Source: an uncultured Campylobacter sp. (lineage in GTDB: Bacteria > Campylobacterota > Campylobacteria > Campylobacterales > Campylobacteraceae). From it: a stretch of DNA of 6,059 nt. Under the pieces are notes generated by a model. That model did no database searches. It saw only the letters and a program-made list of their open reading frames with translations, and was not told where the DNA came from. Below are positions 1-5,815 of this stretch, piece after piece (position 1 is the first letter of the stretch; every line of letters begins with the position of its first letter). The translations under genes and the position numbers were made by a program. Location: positions 1 to 6,059 of the forward strand of contig NZ_CALIII010000392.1 in assembly GCF_938018145.1 (NCBI RefSeq), given 5' to 3'.

Positions 1-5
1 ATTAC

Positions 6-28
6 TTTAAGTTTTTTTGGGATAAAAT
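6..28 (+). promoter_or_regulatory. Probable RpoD promoter of the dba-dsbI operon
   Basis: The stretch holds TTTAAGTTTT (6-15), overlapping the T-tract TTTTTTTG (12-19), then TAAAAT (23-28) as a -10 box three bases further on. These words resemble the T-rich -35 and -16 elements and the TATAAT box described for C. jejuni sigma-70 promoters, which lack a strict -35. A start near base 35 would give a leader of about 27 bases before the first gene. In C. jejuni this operon responds to iron and Fur, but I could not pick out a convincing Fur box here. Confidence 0.6.
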
Positions 29-61
29 TAAATTCGTAAATATTACCGATAAGGAGAAAAG

Positions 62-229
62 ATGGAATTTTTACAGCTTTTATTAGTTTTGGTGGCCGTG
101 GTAATCATCATAGCCAAACCGCAAAAAGAAAAGATCGCATTCGGTTTAGTCGTGGTCGCATGGTTGTTTATGGCGTACTTATACGTAGGGCACAAGTCGG
201 GCAATCTGCTCACGGCCATAAACCTATAA
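62..229 (+). CDS. dba: Dba-like small inner-membrane protein (55 aa)
   Basis: This 55-codon ORF starts at ATG 62 behind a strong AAGGAG (51-56) five bases upstream and ends at TAA 227-229. The peptide is almost entirely membrane-embedded: a hydrophobic helix at about residues 3-18, a short charged turn (KPQKEK, 19-24), and a second helix at about 25-43. It contains no cysteine, so it cannot itself do thiol chemistry. In C. jejuni a peptide of this size, Dba, is encoded directly upstream of dsbI and co-transcribed with it, and translation of dba is needed for proper DsbI synthesis. I assign the name from size, topology and position, not from a residue-level match. The stop codon sits inside the dsbI ribosome binding site, which supports coupling. 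A role in stabilising or presenting DsbI is inference. Confidence 0.75.
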   Translation: MEFLQLLLVLVAVVIIIAKPQKEKIAFGLVVVAWLFMAYLYVGHKSGNLLTAINL

Positions 230-233
230 GGAG
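228..233 (+). promoter_or_regulatory. dsbI ribosome binding site overlapping the dba stop codon
   Basis: AAGGAG at 228-233 begins within the TAA stop of the upstream gene (227-229) and lies six bases before the dsbI ATG at 240. A ribosome terminating on dba would therefore cover or release this site. The layout fits translational coupling of the pair and fixes ATG 240 as the dsbI start. Confidence 0.75.
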
Positions 234-239
234 CGCGGC

Positions 240-1754
240 ATGAACGAAATCAAAAAAGCAAAATTTTTCTATGCACTTATGTGCTTGGCTGGATTTTTGA
301 TCATCCTTTTGCCGGTAGGTATAGCAAACCTGATTTTCGGTTACGTGCTAAAAGACAGCCCGTGCACGTTGTGTTGGGGGCAGCGCGAGGCTATGATTTT
401 TATCGGCGTGATGGCTCTTTTTATCGTTAGATACGGGCTAAAGGCTAAATACTTAGCTATGTTGCTAGTGATGACGGGATTTGGACTATGGCAGTCTTTT
501 GCGCACTTCGGTATCCACGCACACAGAGATCTTGATCAGGGCTTTGGGCTCGCGGTTTTCGGTATCCATACGTATTTTTGGGCCGAGGTGGTGTTTTGGG
601 CGGTGGTAGTGCTGCTTGGGGCTATATTTTTCTTTGCGCCTAAATTTAGCGCGCTTGAAGAGGAGATGGGCGGCGATACGATTAGAAAATTCAGCTCTTT
701 TACTCGCGCGGCCTTTATCGTTTGCGCATTTATAATCGCCTCAAACGTATTTCAAGCTTTCGTTAGTACAGGCATCCCGCCTTATTACGGGCAGGGCGAT
801 CCGGTGCGCTTTACGCTTGATCCGAAATACATCATCTGGGACGATAGCGGCTACAAAAACCACTGGAAAAAAGTATCGTTTTTGGGCAAAAGAGACGTCG
901 CGGCGCCTGATTACGCCTTTGCTCCGGCCGGCGAGAAGCTGGGAGTGAAATTTGACAACGATCCAAACAACGCTCCGCTAAAGGCCGACGAGAGCCTAAA
1001 TATCGCGTCTAAAAAAGAGATCGATTTTGCTAAGCCTATAAATTCTCTCGATTTTATAAACGGAGAATTCGTCGCTAGCTCGAAATGGGAAGTCTTTTTC
1101 ATGGATGAAAATTTCAAGGTCGCGAGCGATTTTGAGATCGATCCGTACTTTTCGGCGACGGTCGATCCGATCATCGGCGTGATACCGTTTATGGGCGATA
1201 AATACATGCTCGTGGGCTCAAACAAGACGCTTTTGAGATTTGCAAAAAATCCTAAGGCGGACGAGGCGCTACAGTATGCCGACTTTATGCGCGGTAATGA
1301 TAAATTTGAAGGGCAAGGCAAAGGGCTTGGACGCGGCAGAATCGACACCGTCAGAGCTAAATTTAACCACGTAGCAAGCATCGCTACCGATGGAACGTAT
1401 TTCTACTTAGCTACCGTGCCGAACAACAAAGACGCGCAAAAGTTCGTCATATCTAAAATTTTACTGAGCGACCGTACGCTTTCGGGCGAATTTACGCCAA
1501 AAGCCGTGCTCAAAGAGGGCAAGAGCCTGGGCGATCTTTACATCACGTCGATGGCTTACAAAGACGGCCTGCTCTACGCGCTTAGCAAAAATCACAACGT
1601 TATCGCGATCATCGATCCAAAAACCGAGGAGATTGTAAAGACGCTTGCTTATCCGAGCGAGATAACAAACGCTAGAAGTATATTCTTTAAAGACGGCGCG
1701 ATGAATATTTTATCCTATCAGAACGGCAAAAATACGCTTTATCAGCTAAACTAA
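240..1754 (+). CDS. dsbI: DsbI, DsbB-like thiol oxidoreductase with C-terminal periplasmic domain
   Basis: The 504-residue inner-membrane protein has two parts. The N-terminal part (about 1-172) is DsbB-like: membrane segments near 10-35, 51-65, 70-88, 112-133 and 155-172, with the redox motif C42-T-L-C45 in the first periplasmic loop, followed by WGQRE as in the DsbB family. The fifth helix would place the rest (about 173-504) in the periplasm. DsbI of C. jejuni has about the same length, and its C-terminal region is predicted to be a beta-propeller; strand-turn patterns here agree but do not prove it. The family reoxidises DsbA-type periplasmic oxidases and passes electrons to quinone. Cysteines are only C15, C42, C45 and C162, so the second loop (about 89-111) lacks the partner pair of classical DsbB; it holds a histidine cluster, H89-x3-H93-x-H95. 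The gene lies 10 bases after the upstream small ORF. Confidence 0.92.
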   Translation: MNEIKKAKFFYALMCLAGFLIILLPVGIANLIFGYVLKDSPCTLCWGQREAMIFIGVMALFIVRYGLKAKYLAMLLVMTGFGLWQSFAHFGIHAHRDLDQGFGLAVFGIHTYFWAEVVFWAVVVLLGAIFFFAPKFSALEEEMGGDTIRKFSSFTRAAFIVCAFIIASNVFQAFVSTGIPPYYGQGDPVRFTLDPKYIIWDDSGYKNHWKKVSFLGKRDVAAPDYAFAPAGEKLGVKFDNDPNNAPLKADESLNIASKKEIDFAKPINSLDFINGEFVASSKWEVFFMDENFKVASDFEIDPYFSATVDPIIGVIPFMGDKYMLVGSNKTLLRFAKNPKADEALQYADFMRGNDKFEGQGKGLGRGRIDTVRAKFNHVASIATDGTYFYLATVPNNKDAQKFVISKILLSDRTLSGEFTPKAVLKEGKSLGDLYITSMAYKDGLLYALSKNHNVIAIIDPKTEEIVKTLAYPSEITNARSIFFKDGAMNILSYQNGKNTLYQLN

Positions 1755-1778
1755 ATTTGGCTGTAAAGTTAAGCGTTT

Positions 1779-1807
1779 CGGGGCGATTTTTACGATGGAT
1801 CGCTCCG
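1779..1807 (+). terminator. Hairpin downstream of dsbI, possible transcription end
   Basis: CGGGGCGAT (1779-1787) pairs with ATCGCTCCG (1799-1807) as a 9-bp stem with one G-U pair and an 11-base loop. The G-U pair becomes an A-C mismatch on the other strand, so the hairpin suits the dsbI transcript better than the convergent one. No T-run follows it, so classical intrinsic termination is uncertain. A weaker outer pairing (GCTGTAA 1760-1766 with TTACAGC 1814-1820) encloses it. An A/T-only stem (ATTTTT 1832-1837 with AAAAAT 1843-1848) lies nearer the end of the convergent gene. Confidence 0.4.
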
Positions 1808-1871
1808 TCGCCGTTACAGCGTCTGTGCTTAATTTTTAGCGCAAAAATCCTAGCGTTAGGCGTTAGATTTA

Positions 1872-2459
1872 TCAAATTTTAGCCATTTCTCGCCAAAACT
1901 CAAGCGCCATATCATCGCCTGCTTGGACGAATTTGGCGATTTCTTCTGCGCTTGGCACGGCCTTTTTGCTTAGTCGCGCGATACCGATACTAGCAAGCGC
2001 TCTAAAAAATCTCTCAAAATCGCTCGCAACGCGCCTACCGCAAAGCTCTTCGTCTCCAAGTAGCCACGCATAAATCGCGCCGTCCGCGCAATCAAGCAAA
2101 AAAATCCACGGATCGCCCACGGCAAAAACTATCAAATTTGCAGGACGCGTATCGCCGTGCCACCATTTGCCGCCGTATTCGTCGGTGCTGTTTAGCCGCA
2201 CTAGCTCGCTAGCGTAGTCGCCGCCGGCGCCAAAGCATACGTTGCAAACCTCAAATTCGCCGAAGTTAAATTCGCAAACTAGCCGCGAAAGCTCAAGCGG
2301 AAATTTGACGCCTAGAGCCTCTTGCGCATTTTCTAGCGCCCGCGTGGACGCGTCGGCATCGCTTTGTGCTAGCAGCCTCATGCCCGTTATGCCCTCTTGT
2401 TCCAGAGGCAGGCATATCTCGTCTAGCTCGCGAGCGATCTCATCTAGCTTTAAAAACAT
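1872..2459 (-). CDS. SMI1/KNR4 (SUKH) family protein
   Basis: This is a 195-residue soluble protein without signal peptide or membrane segment. SUKH-type signatures are visible: an amphipathic N-terminal helical region leading to the ALGVKFPLELSRLV stretch (about 49-61), the NFGEFE turn (65-70), the hydrophobic LIVFAVGDPWIFLLD strands (109-123), the GAIYAW strand (127-132), and a closing helix around SDFERFFRAL (146-155). Many bacterial SUKH proteins are immunity proteins for polymorphic or contact-dependent toxins, while others have no known partner. No toxin gene is adjacent, so that role is not shown here. Six cysteines include a CxxC at 72-75, unusual for a cytoplasmic immunity protein. 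GGAG (2466-2469) sits six bases before the ATG. The gene lies 19 bases after the upstream gene and is probably co-transcribed with it. Confidence 0.78.
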   Translation of the reverse strand: MFLKLDEIARELDEICLPLEQEGITGMRLLAQSDADASTRALENAQEALGVKFPLELSRLVCEFNFGEFEVCNVCFGAGGDYASELVRLNSTDEYGGKWWHGDTRPANLIVFAVGDPWIFLLDCADGAIYAWLLGDEELCGRRVASDFERFFRALASIGIARLSKKAVPSAEEIAKFVQAGDDMALEFWREMAKI

Positions 2460-2478
2460 ATTTTTCTCCGCTCTTAGT

Positions 2479-3348
2479 TTATCTGAGATTTTTTGTTTCG
2501 GTTTTTACGATTTCGCCGTTTTCGCCGTAAAATTTCGTGGTCGCCGTGCCCGCTTTTGCATCGGTTACGACCTCTTTTACGAGCTCGCCTTTTTCGTTAA
2601 ATTCTTTTTGTATTTTAACCGCTTCGCTAAGCGGCTTGCCGATCGTTTGGCGCTGGTCTATCACGCTTTTTAGCTTGCCGCTCGGGTAGAAAAACTCAAA
2701 ATACGCAGACTCGCCGCCTATCTGGTATGCGCAGCTATTTAGGCGTCCGCTCTCGTCGTACTTTTCAAAAGTCGTTTCTTTTTTACCCGTTCGGACGCTG
2801 GTAAATTCCTTATACGATGGCTTGCCGTCTCTGCGATATTCGGCTATGTTATTTTCGGTAAAAAAGCCCAAATTTGCGTCGAAGCGTTTGGTTTTTCGGT
2901 ATAGTTTTAACACCTCGCCCGCGTCAAAAAGTTCTAGTAGCTCCTTTTCTAGTCCGCCCCATAGGCATCTCTCGGCCGTGAACGCAGGCGCGTCTCGGTG
3001 CTCTTTTGAGTAGACTTCTAGCAGCACCCAGCGCTCGTTTTTGCGGACGGCGAACGAGATTTTTAGCTTTGTGGATGGGTCGTCCGGGATCTTGCGCTTG
3101 TACTTTTCATCTGCTTCGTCGATGACGTAGCGATTTAGCTGTGCGCCGCCCGCATCTAGCTGGGTGATGTAGAGTCTGTTGCGTATTTTGCCGCTCGCGT
3201 CCTTTTCGCCGTTGCGCAGGTCGTACTTAAAAAATATCTCATAAGTTGCGATTAGCTCGTCTTTTTGCTGCTGGGGCGCGTATTTGCCGCCTGCTTGTAG
3301 CGAGGTCGCGCAGGTCAAAACGATAAAAAGCTTTAATAAATTTTTCAT
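2479..3348 (-). CDS. Exported protein with MORN_2/YwqK-like repeats
   Basis: The 289-residue protein begins with a clear signal peptide: basic MKNLLK, a hydrophobic core, and probable cleavage after SLQA (residue 19). C13 lies within the core, but its context (VLTC) is a poor lipobox, so a soluble periplasmic or secreted protein is more likely than a lipoprotein. The C-terminal half has about five copies of a short unit with an aromatic, two or three residues, then D/N/S-G-K/R/E-L/I: near residues 170-177, 196-204, 219-227, 249-257 and 273-281. This pattern is that of the MORN_2/YwqK repeat seen in many secreted bacterial proteins, some labelled antitoxin YwqK. Such labels are weak evidence of function. 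The N-terminal half (about 25-160) is not recognised. AGGGAG (3353-3358) precedes the ATG by four bases. The SUKH gene follows at 19 bases. Confidence 0.68.
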   Translation of the reverse strand: MKNLLKLFIVLTCATSLQAGGKYAPQQQKDELIATYEIFFKYDLRNGEKDASGKIRNRLYITQLDAGGAQLNRYVIDEADEKYKRKIPDDPSTKLKISFAVRKNERWVLLEVYSKEHRDAPAFTAERCLWGGLEKELLELFDAGEVLKLYRKTKRFDANLGFFTENNIAEYRRDGKPSYKEFTSVRTGKKETTFEKYDESGRLNSCAYQIGGESAYFEFFYPSGKLKSVIDQRQTIGKPLSEAVKIQKEFNEKGELVKEVVTDAKAGTATTKFYGENGEIVKTETKNLR

Positions 3349-3424
3349 CTATCTCCCTAAATTTGACGATTTTCGCGCTCGTGCTAGGGTAGTGGTTTTT
3401 TGACTGCGACTCGGCGTAAATTTA

Positions 3425-3464
3425 AAGGATCGCGCCGCGGCTAAAATTCGCAAATTTGATCCTT
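3425..3464 (-). other. Inverted repeat in the pldA to repeat-protein gap
   Basis: AAGGATC (3425-3431) and GATCCTT (3458-3464) form a perfect 7-bp stem around a 26-base loop that itself contains the self-complementary GCCGCGGC. On the minus strand the right arm is followed by TTAAATTT. It could be a second termination signal for pldA or a leader structure of the next operon; the long loop makes either call weak. Confidence 0.3.
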
Positions 3465-3469
3465 GCTTT

Positions 3470-3475
3470 ATTATG
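3470..3475 (-). promoter_or_regulatory. Candidate -10 box for the exported-repeat/SUKH operon
   Basis: Read on the minus strand, CATAAT lies in an A/T-rich patch in the otherwise G+C-richer gap upstream of the 289-codon gene. It would start a transcript near 3463 with a leader of about 115 bases. No T-tract of the Campylobacter type is seen just upstream, and readthrough from pldA is an alternative. Confidence 0.25.
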
Positions 3476-3489
3476 CGTATATTTTGTAA

Positions 3490-3522
3490 ACAAGCGCCCG
3501 CTCGTCAAATTTGCCCGCTTGT
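3490..3522 (-). terminator. Possible terminator downstream of pldA
   Basis: On the minus strand ACAAGCG and CGCTTGT form a perfect 7-bp stem (3490-3496 with 3516-3522) with a 19-base loop. The right arm runs into TTTAC, a short T-run. It lies about 80 bases past the pldA stop codon. The loop contains one copy of the TCAAATTTG word common in this window. The stem is short and the T-run weak, so termination is plausible but unproven. Confidence 0.4.
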
Positions 3523-3604
3523 CGGTTCGGTCAAATTTGACTTTCGTTTATGTCGTTTTTGCCGCGATTTTTACCTTGTCGACGCCGCCCGAAGCGACAG
3601 CTCC

Positions 3605-4699
3605 TTATTTTAAAATCGCAAAGCCGATACCGACTTTATCGGTGTGGCGGTTATAGTCGATGAGGCTCTCGCCGTATCCCGTGAAGTACTTCACGTAGCC
3701 GTAAACGCCGCTCTTGCCAAACGGAAACAGCCATCCAAGCTCGCCCGCGCCGCGGTTTGTTTTATCAAAATGCAGGTTGTTGCGCACCATCGCCGTAAAG
3801 ACGTGGCCGCGGAAAGGTAGGGCGAAATTTATATCCATATTGCCGAGGTATTTTTCGATGTCGGGATTGTCGTCGCTACCCTTGCTCTCTGGTATGCGCG
3901 CCCACGCTCGCGGGATCACGACGAGGCTGCCGGCGTAAAGTTTGGCCTCGAGATAGACGCGGTTCCACGAGCGCGACTTCTCGCCGCCCTGGCCGTTACT
4001 CTCGTGCAAAAGCCCCGCGCGTAGGTAGTCAAGACTCGGTAGCGCCTCAAATCTCATCGGAACGGTTATGAAAATCTCGGGGCGGTAGTTGGTCTCGCGA
4101 AACGGCGTAGAGCCTTTAGCCGTCTGCCACCACGAGCTTTGCGAGTAGCCCGCCGAGATCGTTTCGTTCATGTCAAATACGTCGTAAAAAAGCGGCTTTT
4201 GCAAGCTGATCTGAAAAGCGGTCTCAAATCTGCGCCTGCCTTCAACGTCGTTAAACGCGTAGGTTGCCGGCAGGAGGTAGTTTAGGTGGTGCATTTTTAG
4301 GCCCAAAATTTCATCCACGTCGTATGCCTCGCCGCTTTCAAATTTCGCTTTCGGGCGCTCTTTGGAGGCGATCTTTTGCTCCTCCACGGGCGCGCCCGCT
4401 ACGCTATCTGAGGGCGCGATCACGGAGCGCTCCATAGCGGCCGTTTCGCCGTCCTCGTCCGTAAATATCGCCTTTTTAGCCGCCAGTTTATAAAGCTGAA
4501 GGGCTCTTGTTTTGTCGCCTTCGTATTCGAGCTTTGCGGCGGCTTCGTAGAGGCGCTTGGCTTCGTCTTTGGTAGTCGGCTCGGTTAAATTTTCAGCCGC
4601 ATTTTCAGACTGGCCGGCTAAATTTTGCTTCGCCGTTGCAGACTCGCCGGCTGTTGCGAAATTTAACAAAATCGCCAGTAAAACGATAATTTTTTTCAT
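3605..4699 (-). CDS. pldA: Outer membrane phospholipase A (PldA/OMPLA)
   Basis: The 364-residue protein is an outer-membrane beta-barrel enzyme that hydrolyses acyl chains of phospholipids that reach the outer leaflet. The catalytic signature is complete: H232-E-S234-N-G, then SRSWN246R, so the H/S/N triad has the same spacing as E. coli H142, S144 and N156. Other family motifs are YSQSSWW (185-191), NYRPE (204-208) and GYGESLIDYNR (341-351) with a final VGIGF strand. A signal peptide ends near residue 17 (FATA). Residues about 43-78 form a TPR-like helical hairpin (DEAKRLYEAAAKLEYEGD then RALQLYKLAA), followed by a low-complexity linker before the barrel at about 130, which makes the protein longer than the E. 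coli enzyme. The chain ends ILK rather than in an aromatic residue. Its ATG overlaps the mobA stop, and GAAGGA (4705-4710) serves as ribosome binding site inside mobA. Confidence 0.95.
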   Translation of the reverse strand: MKKIIVLLAILLNFATAGESATAKQNLAGQSENAAENLTEPTTKDEAKRLYEAAAKLEYEGDKTRALQLYKLAAKKAIFTDEDGETAAMERSVIAPSDSVAGAPVEEQKIASKERPKAKFESGEAYDVDEILGLKMHHLNYLLPATYAFNDVEGRRRFETAFQISLQKPLFYDVFDMNETISAGYSQSSWWQTAKGSTPFRETNYRPEIFITVPMRFEALPSLDYLRAGLLHESNGQGGEKSRSWNRVYLEAKLYAGSLVVIPRAWARIPESKGSDDNPDIEKYLGNMDINFALPFRGHVFTAMVRNNLHFDKTNRGAGELGWLFPFGKSGVYGYVKYFTGYGESLIDYNRHTDKVGIGFAILK

Positions 4700-5361
4700 A
4701 TTTTTCCTTCTTTTAAAGCTTGTTCGTAATCGGCTTGGTAGTTGATGTTAAAAAACTCGTCCGCGTTTGCGAACTTTACGATCTTGCAGCGGCAACGGTC
4801 GCGCAAAAGCCCGATCTTGTGCTCGCCCGCGGCAAAAAGCTCGCCCGCCGCGCCCGCTAAATCCCCGCTAAAAAACCCGCAAAGCGAGTGCGTATGCGAC
4901 TCGTCTGCGGCGATGACCATATCGTATTCGCCGGTAAATTTATATAGTTCGCGCACGCAGTTTTCGCTAACAAAGGGCATATCGGCCGGGACGATAAAGA
5001 CGCTTTCGTTTGGGAAATTTCTAAGGATACTGTAAAGAGCTAGCATCGGAGAAAAGGCGTCCGGGCTCAAATTTGACGTATCTTGCGAGCAAATTTGAGC
5101 GGAGTTTGCCTCTGTGCCATCTTTGTCGCTCGCCTCGGTCAAATTTGACCGCGAGATATCCTCTGCACCGACATCTTTTATGAGCGGCAATGTCGGGTCG
5201 AATTTTTCAAATTTAGAGCTAACGAATACGCGCTCGAAAATCCGCCCGAATTTATGCGCTCCGTAGTGCGTGAGCGTCGCAAATCCGCCAAAAGGCAGCA
5301 GCGTTTTGTCGCGGCCCATTCGCGAGCTTTTGCCGCCGGCAAGGATGACGCATGTTTTCAT
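4696..5361 (-). CDS. mobA: Molybdenum cofactor guanylyltransferase MobA
   Basis: The cytoplasmic enzyme transfers GMP from GTP to molybdopterin-bound molybdenum, making the guanine dinucleotide cofactor used by enzymes such as formate dehydrogenase and periplasmic nitrate reductase. Motifs in order: the nucleotide-binding loop LAGGKSSRMGRDK (7-19), a D63 region (LIKDVG), SPMLALYSI at 104-112 in place of the usual GPLAGI, the metal-binding VPADMPF (124-130, D127), HSLCGFF (158-164), and FFNINYQADYEQA (203-215), matching the family's NINTPED end. At 221 residues it is longer than the roughly 190-200 usual for the family. The excess is a polar insert at about 65-103. AAGGA (5368-5372) precedes ATG 5361. 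The stop overlaps the pldA start as ATGA. In C. jejuni mobA and pldA are also neighbours, as far as I recall. Confidence 0.92.
   Translation of the reverse strand: MKTCVILAGGKSSRMGRDKTLLPFGGFATLTHYGAHKFGRIFERVFVSSKFEKFDPTLPLIKDVGAEDISRSNLTEASDKDGTEANSAQICSQDTSNLSPDAFSPMLALYSILRNFPNESVFIVPADMPFVSENCVRELYKFTGEYDMVIAADESHTHSLCGFFSGDLAGAAGELFAAGEHKIGLLRDRCRCKIVKFANADEFFNINYQADYEQALKEGKI
5136..5151. repeat. 16-base perfect palindrome inside mobA
   Basis: CGGTCAAATTTGACCG is a perfect palindrome. Related words lie nearby at 5067-5076 (TCAAATTTGA) and 5090-5098 (CAAATTTGA), all within the part of mobA that encodes the non-conserved insert. A 12-base version (GTCAAATTTGAC) occurs in the intergenic gap at 3530-3541. 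The core AAATTT fits RAATTY, the methylation motif linked to DNA uptake discrimination in C. jejuni. Confidence 0.6.
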
Positions 5362-5378
5362 TTTTTTCCTTAAGCAAA

Positions 5379-5384
5379 ATTATA
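5379..5384 (-). promoter_or_regulatory. Probable -10 box of the mobA-pldA operon
   Basis: On the minus strand this is a perfect TATAAT preceded by CCT. Transcription would start about seven bases on, close to the AAGGA ribosome binding site of mobA, giving a leader of only about a dozen bases. A dyad (GGCTAA 5386-5391 with TTAGCC 5394-5399) abuts the upstream edge of the box and could be an operator. Confidence 0.5.
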
Positions 5385-5448
5385 AGGCTAACTTTAGCCA
5401 AAAACGGCTTTGATTTACCAAAATGCCCCCGCCAAACCCTAAAAACAG

Positions 5449-5454
5449 CATAAT
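5449..5454 (+). promoter_or_regulatory. Candidate -10 box for the SemiSWEET gene
   Basis: CATAAT lies 21 bases before the ATG at 5476, within the divergent gap shared with mobA. It also forms the middle of GCATAATGC (5448-5456), a small perfect dyad. No T-tract precedes it, so the call is tentative. The ribosome binding site is poor: only AGAG close to the ATG, with a better GGAG (5457-5460) too far away. Confidence 0.3.
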
Positions 5455-5475
5455 GCGGAGCTTAAAGCAGAGAAA

Positions 5476-5733
5476 ATGAGCGAGAAAAATTTGCAAATTT
5501 TGGACTGGATAGGCACGTGTCTGTCGGTTATCATGTATATTTCCTATATCCCGCAGATAATGGGCAACCTTGAGGGCAACAAAACGCCTTTTATCCAGCC
5601 TCTAGCCGCAGCGATAAACTGCACGATCTGGACTAGCTACGGTCTGCTAAAAGCCAAAAGGGACTATCCGTTAGCGGCTGCGAATTTGCCCGGCATCATC
5701 TTTGGTCTTTTGGCGACGATAACGGCTTTTTAG
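5476..5733 (+). CDS. SemiSWEET family sugar transporter
   Basis: The 85-residue protein matches the SemiSWEET (bacterial half-SWEET, MtN3/PQ-loop) family in length and layout: three membrane helices at about 8-29, 38-58 and 64-84. Diagnostic residues are the PQ motif in SYIPQI (P26-Q27), N48, W52 with the following YG (55-56), and P65 with N70. W52 and N70 correspond to the substrate-pocket Trp and Asn of the Leptospira protein (W48, N64), with two extra residues in the connecting loop. Family members form homodimers that carry sugars down a gradient by alternating access. The substrate cannot be read from sequence, and Campylobacter species use few sugars, so its role is open. The gene stands alone, divergent from mobA, with a weak ribosome binding site. 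No clear terminator follows; CCGA/TCGG followed by TTTTTA near 5757-5800 is the only hint. Confidence 0.9.
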   Translation: MSEKNLQILDWIGTCLSVIMYISYIPQIMGNLEGNKTPFIQPLAAAINCTIWTSYGLLKAKRDYPLAAANLPGIIFGLLATITAF

Positions 5734-5815
5734 GGGGATAAAGACCGCTAAATTTACCGATACGGCGAAGTTAAATTTGATGTTTTTGGCTCGGTTTTTA
5801 GGTAACTCGAGACCT

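Noticed and set aside
21..50. Fur box upstream of dba
   Set aside because: The region is A/T-rich, and Fur control of this operon is known in C. jejuni, but I could not find a dyad close enough to a Fur consensus to support a call.
911..1381. 156-residue minus-strand frame
   Set aside because: It lies wholly inside dsbI, which has clear family features; this is an antisense shadow.
1687..1875. 62-residue minus-strand frame at the end of dsbI
   Set aside because: It overlaps the dsbI 3' end and the convergent hairpins, has no ribosome binding site, and shows no domain.
2242..2673. 143-residue plus-strand frame across the SUKH/repeat-protein junction
   Set aside because: It is antisense to two well-supported genes. 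The serine-rich then cysteine/phenylalanine-rich product resembles reverse translation of coding DNA.
2479..3348. Lipoprotein call for the repeat protein, from C13 in its N-terminal region
   Set aside because: The residue before the cysteine is threonine and the cysteine lies inside the hydrophobic core, while a good signal peptidase I site (SLQA) follows.
3456..3656. 66-residue plus-strand frame beginning at TTG
   Set aside because: It has no ribosome binding site, spans the putative pldA terminator and the antisense of the pldA 3' end, and shows no family features.
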